A stretch of DNA of 64,000 bases, taken from contig KQ965745.1 of assembly GCA_001574975.1 (NCBI GenBank), positions 310,001 through 374,000 of the forward strand, given 5' to 3'. The stretch comes from Gonapodya prolifera JEL478. Lineage: Eukaryota; Monoblepharomycota; Monoblepharidomycetes; Monoblepharidales; Gonapodyaceae. The notes beneath the pieces are model-generated. The model did not search any database. It saw nothing but the letters and a program-made list of their open reading frames with translations, and had not been told where the DNA came from. Of this stretch, positions 11,947 through 23,797 are shown piece by piece. A program made the translations under genes and the position numbers. Numbering within the stretch: the first letter of the stretch is position 1; each line of letters starts with the position of its first letter.

Positions 11947-14357
11947 TTATCGCATCCCCAATTTCGATGCTAACTGGGGAAATTGTTGCAGAACATCTCG
12001 TTGAGCTAAAGCAGCTGTCCGGAACATGACATTCTGGACAACTTCAGGTTCTGTACGAGACAGCGAAATTGCCTAATCGTGCGAAGATTATCCCTATCAC
12101 TACGACGTTTCGTTGGAAAAGGTTGGGCAAAGCACTCACCGCTTCGTATTTCTCTAGCGCTTCGTCAAGCTTATTCTGCTGCATGAGGATTTGAGCCCAC
12201 TGAGCGTAAGCGAGATCACATTTAGGATCCACTTCGGTTGCTTTGCGACAGAACTGCTCTGCTTGTGCAAGATCTTGCCTTTGAATATAAGAGAAAGCTG
12301 AAAATATACAACCAAATGTACTTCAAGATCGCTATTATCGGCCGTTGTCAAACAACGCACGCACCTTTGTTCATGTAGGACAACGGAGAGACTGGTCGGA
12401 TTTTGATCGCTTTGTCGAAGTTTGCAACGGCATCATCAAATCGCTATTCATCAAAGTGCAATTGGGTTTGATGGCTTCCAATAAGGCGAACGTTTCATCA
12501 CCAACCTGCATGTCCAACAAAATCTCGCCATAATAGTTCCAAACATCGGCGCTCCCCGGGTTGCGCTTCGAGCACTCGTCAAAGCCTTGCAGCGCTTTAT
12601 CGACCTGTCCGAGACGATATTGCAACACAGCGATTTGGATTTGGTTGAACACGAAGGTGGGATCTAATCGAAGGGCCTTCTCGTAATCCTCCAACGCCTC
12701 GTTGTTGGAGCCGAGAAGAAAGCGGACCTGTCCGCGGTGGTAAAACGTGTCAGGGTCTTTGGGACTTGTTTCGGTTGCACTTAAATTCGGAATGTTGCGT
12801 GAGATATTCGACAAATCATGACTCGTTCGGAATATCTCACCGATCGAACTCCTCCAACGCTTTTGGGATGTCCCCTTTTTCCATATAACATCCTGCATAC
12901 TTTACAATACTGTTCACATTTGACTTGTCTGCCTTGATAGACTTTGGACGTGAAGGGTTGAGTTCTTGGTCAATAAATCTTCTTTAGCATATGGGGGGGC
13001 ACGCCACCTTTCCGCACCTTTTCAAAGGCTTCCATGGCGCCATCGATGTCCGCAAGAAGGAACTTGAATGTCCCAAGAAGGTTCCACGCCATTGAAACAA
13101 GACCAGCGTCCAAAGCACTCAGATCTCCCGATGTCGCCTCCGTAATCTCATTCAAAGCTCCATTGTAGTCACGAGAGTGGACCAACTCGATAGCCTTTTT
13201 CAGATGTTCGTGGGTGGCGGTTGGGGCGGGATCAGGGATGCCCTCAACGGTGTACCCTAGGAATCGAGTTAGACATCGCACAATGCCAGAACGAGAGCGA
13301 GCTTAGCTTGTACCCACCTCCCCTAAACGAGTCCAGGTATGCTGTGATGAAAACAGGGCTCGGAAGCTCTGGGCGGTCCTTCTTCCCCTTCATAATGTCA
13401 CCGGCTTTGACTTTCGCCAACTCCCGCAGAACACGGTCCGTGGTTTTTATGGTTTCTTCCTTTTTGAATTCTTCCATGATGCAAGTGGCTGTGTAGTCTA
13501 CCAGAGCCTCGTACAGCTCGTTTTTCCGTTCATGTGCGGTGCCACGACGATAGAGAGATTTGACATATGAAGGGTTCAATCGAAGAGCAGAGCTACAATC
13601 CCGAATACATTCGTCGAGCTTTGATAGGTTCATATAGCATGCTTTTCATATATGGTGTGTGCGTTCAGTCCAGAGGAACCAAGGTAATCAGCAATTTGTA
13701 ATCCCTCGTCGTCCGGTATCATCAGTTAGCCCTCACCAGCACGATTGCTGTAAAACACCGAGTCCTCCGGGTTGAGGTCAATCGCCTCTGTGTAGGCTTC
13801 TACAGCTTCCTTGTACCGCTTTTGCTCGTACAGCTTGTTCCCTCGATTCTTTGCCGCTTTGGACTTTTCGGCCCGCTCCGCGGGGGTCAGTTTTGCATTC
13901 GCAGCGGCAGTTGCTGCAGCTGTCGCGGCAGCCGTGCCAGCAGCCGGTGCGATTGAGGGCGAGTCCGGGACCGATCCGTCTTAACGAAAGCGACGAACAA
14001 GAACACACGGCGATTGCGTTTGGAAAACAGAGAAGAGGGATCAGAAAAATGATACTTTTAGCTCAGACATCCTTGAACGATCGCAAGATACTCTTGGGGA
14101 ACCCAAGGTGACCCACTTGCTCCAGCTTCCAACGATCTTTCAGTCTTCTTTTTCAAAGCAGACTTGGGCAGCGCCTTAGCCGGAGGAGGCGACGGCCGTG
14201 TGTACAAGTAAAGGCCGACTCCAGCAGCCAGCACAACGGTAGCTGCCGCGCCGATGAGAACATAATTGAGGTTGGGGTTTGAGGAGGGTTCCGGGACAGA
14301 TCCATCCGGAGGTGAAACAGGCTGAGCGGGAATCGACGATGCCGGGGAAGACGCCAT
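11947..14357 (-). CDS. TOM70: Mitochondrial import receptor TOM70
   Basis: Outer-membrane TPR receptor that takes carrier precursors from Hsp70/Hsp90 and passes them to the TOM pore. The N-terminal anchor (LNYVLIGAAATVVLAAGVGL) is followed by an Ala-rich linker. TPRs follow, the first being RGNKLYEQKRYKEAVEAYTEAI with FYSNRA, then YHRGQVRFLLGSNNEALEDY and later repeats. The C-terminus matches the family (RTEPEVVQNV then FPQLASKLG). Nine exons: 14357-14117, 13979-13737, 13641-13318, 13256-13008, 12964-12841, 12779-12506, 12443-12365, 12297-12140, 12072-11947. The result is 605 residues, usual for TOM70. The join at 12965-13007 is odd: it is either a 43-nt intron or a frame change near a run of seven G. 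Convergent with the PNUTS-like gene. Confidence 0.93.
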
Positions 14358-14769
14358 GGTCGGCGTGTGAGCGGGAAGTTGGGACGTGTGGTGCGGAAGA
14401 GATGGAAGTTTTCTTCAGTCCACTAGCGAAAGGTTCATTCAAGCCCACCCAACCACATTACGTACACGTATCACGAAACTATAAAGCCAAAAAATTTATG
14501 GGTTGCCGATATGCGTGTTTGAATTTACTCATTAGCAACTCAATATAGATTGGATGGATGCCCCCAAATAACACCTATCACAAAAGAGCCACCGCTGTTT
14601 GAAGGACCTTTTTCGGTGACTTAGCATCAATAAATATGGCCTCTTCTTCCGTGTGTGGAGGCGTCGAGAGCCAACGTTTGTCCACGTCGAAAGCGGATAA
14701 ACAGTTTAGACACAATAAAAATCAGACTCCCATCTTCCACGCACTTCTCCCTCCCATCGCAATCACACC
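14358..14769. promoter_or_regulatory. Divergent promoter between TOM70 and the CX9C protein gene
   Basis: A 412-bp spacer between two nuclear genes for mitochondrial proteins that point away from each other. No convincing coding sequence or strong motif was seen. Confidence 0.35.
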
Positions 14770-15606
14770 ATGCCTCGCCGTCAAGCCGCGCCCTCTCGTC
14801 CCTCGGGATCTCGCTCTGCCTCGACCCACGCCCCATCCCAGCCGACGTACCAGCAGGCGCAGCATCCCCCTGCCTCTGCCCCCACTCACTCCGTCGGTGC
14901 GCCTGTTGCACAACCGCAGCAGGTGCGTACTACAGACTGTGACATTGCAAACCTTTGCACGCTTGGACGGAGAGATGGCGCATTTCCTTGAGGAACCATT
15001 GTTCGGAAGTGGAGGAAGAGAATCGAGTTTCGGAACTAGGCCGCTTTCCTCTCGCGTTGAACTGGATATTCAGCATTCTGACCATTCATATTGCAGCCCG
15101 GGCTTTTCGCGCAAATGGCTTCGACCGCCGCTGGTGAGTTTTGCTTTCCGCAAAGTTTCCCCCAATCTGCCTCTCACCATGAATGCACTTTTCGAACTCG
15201 ATGCATCCACGCAAAAGGCGTCGCTGTTGGGTCGACAATTGGGCACACTATGGGACACGCTATTACTGGAAGTGGGTAAAGAACATTCGTCCAGTGTTTG
15301 AACTCCGCTGAAGAGGAGTTGGGTTACAATTGTTAGTGTTCAGCGGTGGCTCGCAACAAGCCGCCCCGGCCCCCGTTCAAGAGCAGCCACAACAATTTGC
15401 CCAGCCCGCTCGTGCTAACCCATGTGAAGCGGACTCGAAGGCCTTCCTTGCATGTCTCGAGAAGGTATGTTGAGCACGATCCGCTTACTGGCACACCATC
15501 CAACGAGCGTATTTCGCTGTTTTAGAGCAACAACGATATTGGCAGCTGCCAATTCTACTACGACTCCCTGAAGGCATGCCAGGCGGCCGCCCGGACATAT
15601 GCGTAA
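14770..15606 (+). CDS. Twin CX9C protein of the CHCHD2/CHCHD10/MIX17 family
   Basis: Small intermembrane-space protein imported through the Mia40 disulfide relay; relatives support respiration and cristae/MICOS function. Five exons (14770-14922, 15097-15133, 15218-15275, 15344-15464, 15526-15606) give 149 residues. Order: Arg/Ser/Pro-rich N-terminus (MPRRQAAPSRPSGSRS), a Gly/Ala-rich hydrophobic stretch (GVAVGSTIGHTMGHAITGSG), a Gln/Pro linker, then the CHCH fold with CEADSKAFLAC and CQFYYDSLKAC. Each of these is an exact C-x9-C pair. Every exon junction keeps frame. The family is firm; which member it is cannot be told from this alone. Confidence 0.88.
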
Positions 15607-15758
15607 ATCGAAGTCTCTGCCATAGTAAAAAGAAAGCTCTACGAGCTACATTGTACATGGTAACAGACGGCCCGTTCATCCGAGTTTATGAATGTATGAG
15701 TTGGATATTACCGTAATATTTTGAGTTTGAATTCAGACTTCACAATCATCCTTGATAA

Positions 15759-18700
15759 ATGCAAGCACCAGCAACCCCCCAACAATTCCTCCGTAAATTG
15801 TCGCGATTAGCCCCTACTAGTGCCGGATCGTCTTCGAGCTCTCGCAATGCGTCCATTTTCGCGGAATCACCTTCGAATCCCGCCCATCAATCCACCTCTA
15901 GTGAAACCTCTCAGATGCACGTAGAACCGACCCAGACGGAGTCACCCGCGCTGCGCGTGCTCTTTTCAGAGTCTGCTCCACACCAGGTCGAGGCGTTGTC
16001 GGAAAATGGACCTCAGATTGTGATCATGACGGACGAATACGACATCTTCGCCTCAGAAATGGACAGGCGCAAGAATCAACTGCCGATCCGTGAATACCGC
16101 GACGAAAGCAGTATGGAAGATGAGAACATGGACCTTTCGCTCGTGGAAGTGTACGAGCAGCTGGCGGCAGACAGGTGAAGTTCAAAATAATTTCATTCTG
16201 AATGAGTCTGTGGAACCTCCGATTGACTCTGGTTCGGTCCCTTACTCTGTTACTGATGCGATTCCAAAATGCCCCAACGATCCAAAGGTTCAATGTCCTT
16301 TCGACTGACTTTCAACTGAAACCTCTGGATCAATTCGCTCTGGACGCAGAGAAGCAGAATTGGGAGCTCGAGAGAAACACATGGAACTTGGTCGCGAGGT
16401 TGTTCAGGTCAGCATCATGGTTGTATCCGCGGCAAGCGCCCTTCTCAACTTGCCGTACCAACAGCCTTCGGCTACTTACGAACTTCCCATCCGAGCCACC
16501 ACTCCCACCATCGAATCCATACACCTCAGACCTTGCCCTCCTGAACCATCACCTCAACAGCTCACTCCAGCACTCGTCGGATATCGCGGTCTTGCAGTGG
16601 CTGCAACATACAGCTCCTGGGCCATCCTTGCGAGAGGGCCCCGACGAAGGGCGCTCTCGCTGGTGGGGAAGCACGGTCGATAAGAGGAGAATGGGTGGAG
16701 CGAGCTTGGACCCAGACGCACCGTTGCGGGAAGGACTTGCGCTTCATTCCGCGGATGCAACACTCGATACCAAAATGAACGTTGCGCTCTTTGGGATGGT
16801 CAGGCGGGGTGTCCTCGATCAAGTCGATGACATGTGCTCGGCTCAGTCCGCGTCCTGGAGGGCCGGGAGTTTGGCTGGGGGACTCATATACTCGGAGGAG
16901 CATGAAGAAATGGAAGTCTCAGGGAACAGGAATAGGGACTTGTGGAAAGCTATGTGCTGGGAAGTGGCGCAGGAGGTGAGTGTGTGACGATGCTTTCAGA
17001 GTGTCTTTGGAAATCCAATTTGTTGCATCTGCAAATAGTCGACCTATGACAGATATGAGAGAGCTGTGTACGCCAGCATGTGTGGTGATGTCCAAAACGT
17101 AGGTGAAAGTGTCGCTCATGACGGACAGAAATGTATCTGACCTCTTGGATAGATTCTGCCAGTTTGTGAGACTTGGGAGGATCATTTGTGGGCTTACTAT
17201 ACGTCATTGACCGAAATGACCGCCACACAGGTACGATTTGAAGTGTTTTTGCGATATCTTCTTCACCCCAGAATTCAATGTTTGCGGCAGGTTTTGCGGC
17301 AACATCCTCTCCCTCCCCTTCCACATCCGACATCAGACTTCCAGACCCCGGTGCTTCTTGACCCCCTCACCCCTACAGATATCTTTGATCGCGTGAAGCG
17401 CCACTTCGCCGAGAATCCCCTTCCGCTTTCCCTTCGCGGCTGGTACCGAATTCAGGAGTGCATCATCCTCAACCGACTTCCCGAACTCTTCTCGGAGATT
17501 GCGCGAGAAGTGAGCGAAGAGGAAGAGCAAGCACGCCGAATTTTGCAAACGGGACAGCACCCTCGAGCAACCACGGCGTATTTACATCCACATATGCTCC
17601 GCTTCCTTTCCCACCTTGCGTTGATCGTGCGCCAATGTGTCGATGCGGGTTTGATGCAATGGGATCAGTTGGATGACTTGGAAAATGTCATCTTGATTTA
17701 CGCTGGTGTGATGATAAAGGCGAACAAGGTGGGCGCTTTTATTCGTCATTGTGTGACGGAAAAAGGCAATATGTTGACAGCTGTATTCCGTTTTCAGCCC
17801 GTTTTGGTGGCTTCCTACGCCTCCCAACTTTCCGCACCTCTTCAACGAAGGATTTATCCAACTCTTCTTGAATCAATCAGTAAGCCCGCTCCGATTAGAC
17901 ATGCTTACCTCGAGCTTGCCGCCAAATACGGAATGGACGTCAAGAACCTTGCACAAACTGTGGTGGTCAATGGCCTCCAAGACACGGTGGGGCAGAGGGC
18001 GCTACCTGCGTCAGCAGATGAAATCGACATCAGGGCAGACGACATTTTGAGGCAAGCGAAAGACGCCGATAAATCGGTCGTGCGACTGCTCGAATGGTTA
18101 GATTGGAAGGCGGGATGGTGGGCGGAGAAAATTGAAGCCATTAACTACTTGATGAGATATTGGCTTCGTGAGTTTCGAGTTCCCTAGAGTCATTTCGTCC
18201 AGCGGGGTGGTTGACAACGCGCACCAGTCCAAGGAAACCTACCAGCGACCCGCCACCTTCTTGATACTCATGTAGCAAAACCTCCTCCGCTTCCCACCGA
18301 AGTCCGGAGAGTCGACTCCCTGGACTCCGTCACAAACGACCACAAACTTCTTTGGGAAACGACTCAAGCATTCGAGATGGCGGAAGAAAAAATTCTGGTT
18401 GAAGGGTTGGTGAATCTCGCGGAATGGAGGAAGAAAATGACGATGCGTCCAAAGGGGGGAGTAAGGTACGTTTCTCTGGAAGGACATATTGTACGATCAT
18501 TGAGCTTCCGTTTCGTCGCGCACACTAGGGGAATGGAGCTTCTTGAAGAAAATGATCTCATTCGATGGAAAGCGGAAGTGGTGCAGTCGACTGCATCGGT
18601 CATTGAGAAGCTGCGTAGCTTTGTTCTCACTCGTTTCACAGAGGTAGAAGATGCTTGGAGAAGTGAGCATTTTTATTTGCGAGACTTGAATCATCACCGT

Positions 18701-19187
18701 AACATCACGTTGTCTACAGAGCTTGGTCAGCTTGGATTGGTCAACGAAATTGGAATTCTGAGAGACGCATATCTTCCAGAATCAATTCTTTGGTTGTTGG
18801 AAGTGCTTTATGAAGTTCGAGAACTTTACCCGACGTGAGTTTCTGGACTTTACGTGCAGATTCATTGGGAGAGACTGTTTTAATGTGACTACATTTCTCT
18901 GCAGTGCGCTGGAAGAAGCAAACAAACTCATAGAGGAGGTCAATTCATCGAACAATGAACAAGGGGGCTCACTTGCGGAGGTTTTGAAGCGAAACCGAAC
19001 GGTAGCATCAAGGGTGTCGAAAACACACCAACGACCCCTTTTCGGGGAGCTTGGCTGGAGTGAGGCGTCAAATGCAGAGATGACCTATTGGAACATTTAC
19101 GAGAATTGGGTCCGTTTGTTTGGGACACTTCGTGCAGAGAGGAGTAAACGCAAAGGAAAGGCACAGGGAAAGGGAAGCACCGGCTGA
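15759..19187 (+). CDS. NUP107: Nucleoporin NUP107/Nup84 (Y-complex)
   Basis: Scaffold nucleoporin of the outer-ring Y complex. The diagnostic block is WRAGSLAGG, then NRNRDLWKAMCWEVAQE, YDRYERAVYASMCGDVQN and ILPVCETWEDHLWAYYTSL, the conserved core of Nup107/Nup84. Downstream helical parts include HPHMLRFLSHLALIVRQ, SYASQLSAPLQRRIYPTLLE and LQGNLPATRHLLDT. Exons I can place: 15759-16174, 16288-16975, 17039-17098, 17153-17230, 17291-17728, 17798-18167, 18227 to about 18471, about 18529-18662, about 18720-18834, and about 18905-19187. Two introns (17231-17290, 17729-17797) are multiples of three with no stop, so they read through silently in an open frame. The N-terminal 140 residues are Ser-rich and probably disordered. 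A degenerate copy of the 3' end lies about 440 bp downstream. Confidence 0.88.
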
Positions 19188-19784
19188 ACTTTTTGCATGT
19201 AAAATGTTCCCCGGACGAAAACTTGTTTGTCCAAAAAGGTGTTTAGCCGAAGCATAAAATCTCCCCGCCACCATCGTGGCACCAAAAGTTTACCCCTTTC
19301 CCCGCCCACACAATCAAACAAGACGTCCCTCAAAAATGCAACAAAGAATTCAACGGTGAAATCAAATGTGGGTGATACAATCAAGAGAGTTAGAGGCGTA
19401 AGAGACGGTTGGAGCGGTGATTGTCATCCAAAACTCAAAACGGGCCCAATTTTGAGGTTCGCACCGACTGTTGATTGAGGCAGAAGTTTCCAGGAAGCGC
19501 GAATGAAAATCCAATTATATACAGCCATGTACACTGCGATCATCGAGCTAAGTAGATGAACGGACGGCTTCAACGTGAGCTCGGTAAACCAGAGGAAGGA
19601 AGCATGGAAGGGGAAGTGCCGGCTGATCTTTTTGCACGTGAAATACATCATACTGTCCTAACCTTCGACTGCGGCCATGTTGCAACAGTTCTTGGACCGC
19701 GCCATTCATTACACACATCCAGAATCCCAAACCTCATTGGAGACTTCGCAAAGCGCACGCGGATTTCTGTGTTGCCGGCTCACA
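19188..19784. repeat. Intergenic region with a degenerate copy of the NUP107 3' end
   Basis: This spacer precedes the Osh3-like gene. The segment at 19611-19644 matches 19172-19205, the last codons, stop and early 3' UTR of NUP107, at 29 of 34 positions, and four of the five differences are transitions. Looser similarity extends upstream (about 19130-19171 against about 19573-19610). The rest of the spacer shows no convincing coding sequence. An upstream ATG at 19677 is in frame with the next gene. Confidence 0.55.
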
Positions 19785-22700
19785 ATGGAAGAAGTCCACA
19801 TTCCTGCTCGTGAGGCGTTTCGCCATGAAGTGCGCGTTTCGCGAGCTCCCGTCGAGCTCGTGTACTCGTTTGCGACACGTGGCAAGAGCATTGCATTCGG
19901 ACTTTTCAAGAGGGAATCCAGAAGTGGAAGCGACGGAGAAACGAGCGGAGGGAGAAACTCTGGATTGGGCAACCCTTCACTTTCACCTCAACTACCTCCA
20001 CATCCGGTCTCACGATCGCACGCTGAACAACAGAATGGGCACCGACACACGTCTTCCGCGTCAGGCTCTCCGCAATCGTCCCCCAAATCGTCGCCGCGAG
20101 GATCGCTTTCGAAACTCGTGGCTCCCCGTCAAGGGAACCATCACCAATCATCATCTATAGGAAATCTGGCCTCGCTTGCTGAAGGAGCTTCTGGTAACCC
20201 ACCAATGTCGCCTGTTAATGGCCGGAGCCCGCAGCTTCCCAACCCCAAAGTCCTGTTTTCAAACCTGCCGAAGCCTTCACAACTTGGAGGAATCATTGCA
20301 GCTATTCCCAACGCCCTGAGTAATGGTGTACCGTCACCAGTATCAGCGAACTTTCCTCCAAACCAGGAGAATGGCAGCATTCTGGGTTCACCTGCCGTTG
20401 AGACCCACTCTCAGGGTTCCTCTACCAACGAAGGCTCTCATCGGAATCGTACACCGTCTCTTCGAGGAGGCTCTATGCTTGGCAGGGCCAAAAAGGGCGA
20501 TGCGTCGTTTGCTGATAACCAACTGGTTGAGCTGATTCCTGTCCAACGCTACGAGTCAAGCAAATATACCATTAAGGGATCGTTTTTGGTGGAGGAGCCT
20601 GGAGGTGATTGATTTACACGTTACTGACTGGAGTCCAGTTTGTTCATATTTAAATGTCCTCTGCCTCTTTTGCAAAGAGTACATCATGATCTTTGACAAC
20701 AGCTTCTCGTTCAGCACATCCAAAAAGCTCAACTACTTTGTCGCGCTAAAGGATCTTGGTACGTCCAGAATCTTGTTGCTTCCGAAAACTTTAATGTCAA
20801 CGTGACTCGGCGCAAAAAGATGAAGTGAGCACAAAGCCCAGAAACGTTGTGGAAGGTTGGCTGTGGAAACGGAAGAAAAAGCGACTACAGGGTTGGTGCC
20901 ATGAAACAAAACCCTTTCACTCGTTTGTGGCTAAATCACACCAAATGGGTGGCAGGATGGGCCAAGCGATTTCTTGTCCTCGACACGACCGGTACCCTAA
21001 CATATTACGAGCATCCAGGTGCTAATGCACGAGGCGTCATGAAAATGTCGGAGACTGTCATTGTCGTGGAAACGGAAAAGCGAGAAATCTCTCTCGGTGA
21101 GTTGGATTACGATTTTGTTGGGGGCCAATCCGGCAAATATCAATTCTAGATGATGGCACGACCGTGATGCACCTCAAGTCCCCCGTGGAAGCCGAGTTTC
21201 TTCGATGGGCGACTGCCCTGCAGACGTACGAGCACCGTATTCGGCACAGGTCGAGTGTAGCTCCCCCGACACCAGAGCCAAGGCTCAGCACATCGGAAAG
21301 TCGTGCGAGTGTCAAATTTGCTACCGGGACGCGGAAGAGCTTGGACGAAAAATCCCTTCCTCGGATGTCGTTCAACACGGAGCGGGAACCCATTGCTCCC
21401 TTGGTCAACAAGCCGCAGATTCAAGTAAATGGAAATGATAGGGTCCCTACCACAGAAGGATCCCACATCGGCTCGGCTGTACCTGGCTCTTCTGGTGAAC
21501 AGGATGTGGCGAGACTGGCTGGACAATGGTCGGATGCCAAAAGCAACGTCGAAGAGTTGAGAAATATAACTGCCGGTCTTGGTATGGGCGTTTCCGGAAG
21601 TAGGTGTGATACTTGTTCGATATCCCGCTGATGCTTACAAGCTCTTTTTCTCCATACAGCTCAGCAAATGCCCCCGAACGCGAACGAACTCATCGAGCGA
21701 GCCAGAGTGATCGCCGACTCCCTGCACACATCGCTTCCACTCTTGCACGTCGCCTTTCATTACCTGGAGACTGCCCTCCACAACGCGGTCTCGGACCAGA
21801 ACATCATTCGCCGTGCGCACAATCTCGACCCCGTTACGCCGCAACGATACCTCGTTGGCGCCATCCGTCCAGTTTCCATGTACTCGATTGCGACTTCGGA
21901 ATCTGGAGAGTTTTATGACGCCCTTCAAGGCTCGGTTTTGGCGATGGAAGAAGACGACGAGGACGAAGCGGAGGACACCGAGCAAGAGGTGTTACCGGAT
22001 ACCGCCGACCAATTCGATGAGCTCGACAATGCCTCGGAGTCGTCAAGTAGAGGTGAACTCCTTCACACCTCCAACGCTCCTAGCGTAGCAACGGTCGATA
22101 AATTCCGGGCAGCGACACTTGCAGTGGTAGCGACACAGCATTCTGTGAAAGACGAGGGAGTGACGATAGTCAGGAGGACAAAGCTACCAAGTAAAGGAGC
22201 TCCAGATAGTCCCATTTCCATGATCTCTATTTTGCGGAGAAATGTTGGCAAAGATCTCTCCACCGTCAGCATGCCTGTGGCTCTCAATGTACCTCTTTCC
22301 TTGCTGCAAGGTCTCGCGGAGGAAATGGAGTATGCCCCTTTACTGGAGAAGGCAGCGAATGCGTCCGACCCCATAACACGGATTCTATATGTTGCTTCCT
22401 TTGCGGTGTCCGGATATGCCAGTACGTTGCTCAGGGCAGGGAGAAAGCCGTTCAATCCCCTGCTCGGGGAGACATATGAGCTCGTCAGGCAAGACAAGGG
22501 ATTCCGGTTCATTTCAGAGAAAGTGTCTCATCAACCGTGAGAATCGCTTCTTTTGCGGTTTGTTTGTTTGGATGGTTCATACACACACTCTCTTTATCAG
22601 ACCTATCCTGGCATACTACTGTGAGTCCTTAAAACCTAACAGCTATGCTGTATTCCACGAGTCCCAAGGCAAAAGCAGATTCTGGGTTTGTTCTCTCAAG

Positions 22701-23723
22701 AGTTGCTTTCGATGATAAACATTGTTGAAGCCATTCCTCGATTCCAGGGGAAATCCCTCGAGATTGTTCCGACTGGAAGCGCAGTACACGTGCATCTCCG
22801 CAGCCACAATGAGATTTACACGTTCCACAAGGTTTCTACATTCATGAAGAACATCATTGCCGGCACGAAGTACCTGGAACACGTTGGAGAGCTCACTGTC
22901 ACAAATCACACAACTGGTCATCGATGCATTCTGAGTTTTCGTGAAGCAGGATGGCTATCTGGCAAAAATGAGATCTTTGGAACGGTGTTGGATGATTCGG
23001 GAACTGAAGTTGGCAAGATGAGGTGAGGATCGGGCCCGTTTCAGCCAAATGTATTCCGATGAAAAAACCGTCCCCGACGTCGTTAGCGGGCGTTGGGATG
23101 ATGGTGTGTGTCGAAATGACCTTGAGAACCCAGACAAGTTAGAGTAAGTGATCCACTGCACCCGTGAATCGCACTTTTTTAAGCCGCATCTTTAGAATTC
23201 TCTGGAAAGCCACTCCCTGGCCATCCAACACACAGGAACAGTTTGGGTTCACTTCTTTTGCGAGTAAGTTACTCAACGAGAGAAACACATCCAAGGTTCT
23301 CTCGTTAACTGTCACCCACTCTCTCTTTGCTCTCTGTCCTTCTCAAATCGTAGTTGAGCTGAATGGTAAGTGTCTTACACACAGAAAAAGACCTTGCAAG
23401 TTAATGTCACATTCAATTCATGTACAGAAATCACGGCCGACATCGCAGCAGAGCTGCCTCCAACTGATTCACGAAAACGACCCGACCAGCGACTTTATGA
23501 GAATGGTGATATTGAAAGTGCTGAAGCTGAAAAGGCACGGCTTGAACAAGCTCAACGAGAACGAAGGAAGTTGAGTCCGAACCACAAACCAAGATGGTTT
23601 GAAAAACGGGAGGATCCTTATCGAGAAGGAGGTGACGGTATGACATGGCAATATAATGGTCGCTATTGGGATCGTCCTTGGAAGAGCGGTCTTGGAACGG
23701 AGGGGATGGAGATTTTTGCATAA
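19785..23723 (+). CDS. OSH3: Osh3-like oxysterol-binding protein (GOLD-PH-ORD)
   Basis: Lipid-transfer protein acting at ER-plasma-membrane contacts. Domains in order: GOLD, split by a Ser/Pro-rich insert ([12 protein letters not shown] and [11 protein letters not shown], then [29 protein letters not shown]); PH domain ([12 protein letters not shown] joined by an intron to [19 protein letters not shown]); an FFAT-like motif EFYDALQ beside an acidic run near 21,905; and the ORD ([32 protein letters not shown]). The signature is EKVSHQPP, with Gln where the family often has His. The C-terminus RWFEKREDP is typical. The start at 19785 puts the GOLD strand at the very N-terminus, as in yeast Osh3; the in-frame ATG at 19677 would add 36 residues. 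About 10 short introns, not all mapped. Confidence 0.88.
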
Positions 23724-23797
23724 GTCTTGACTACGTATTTGAACTTTGCACATAATGATATATAACTACAATATGTTATGGGAATCCTGCAAGAATG

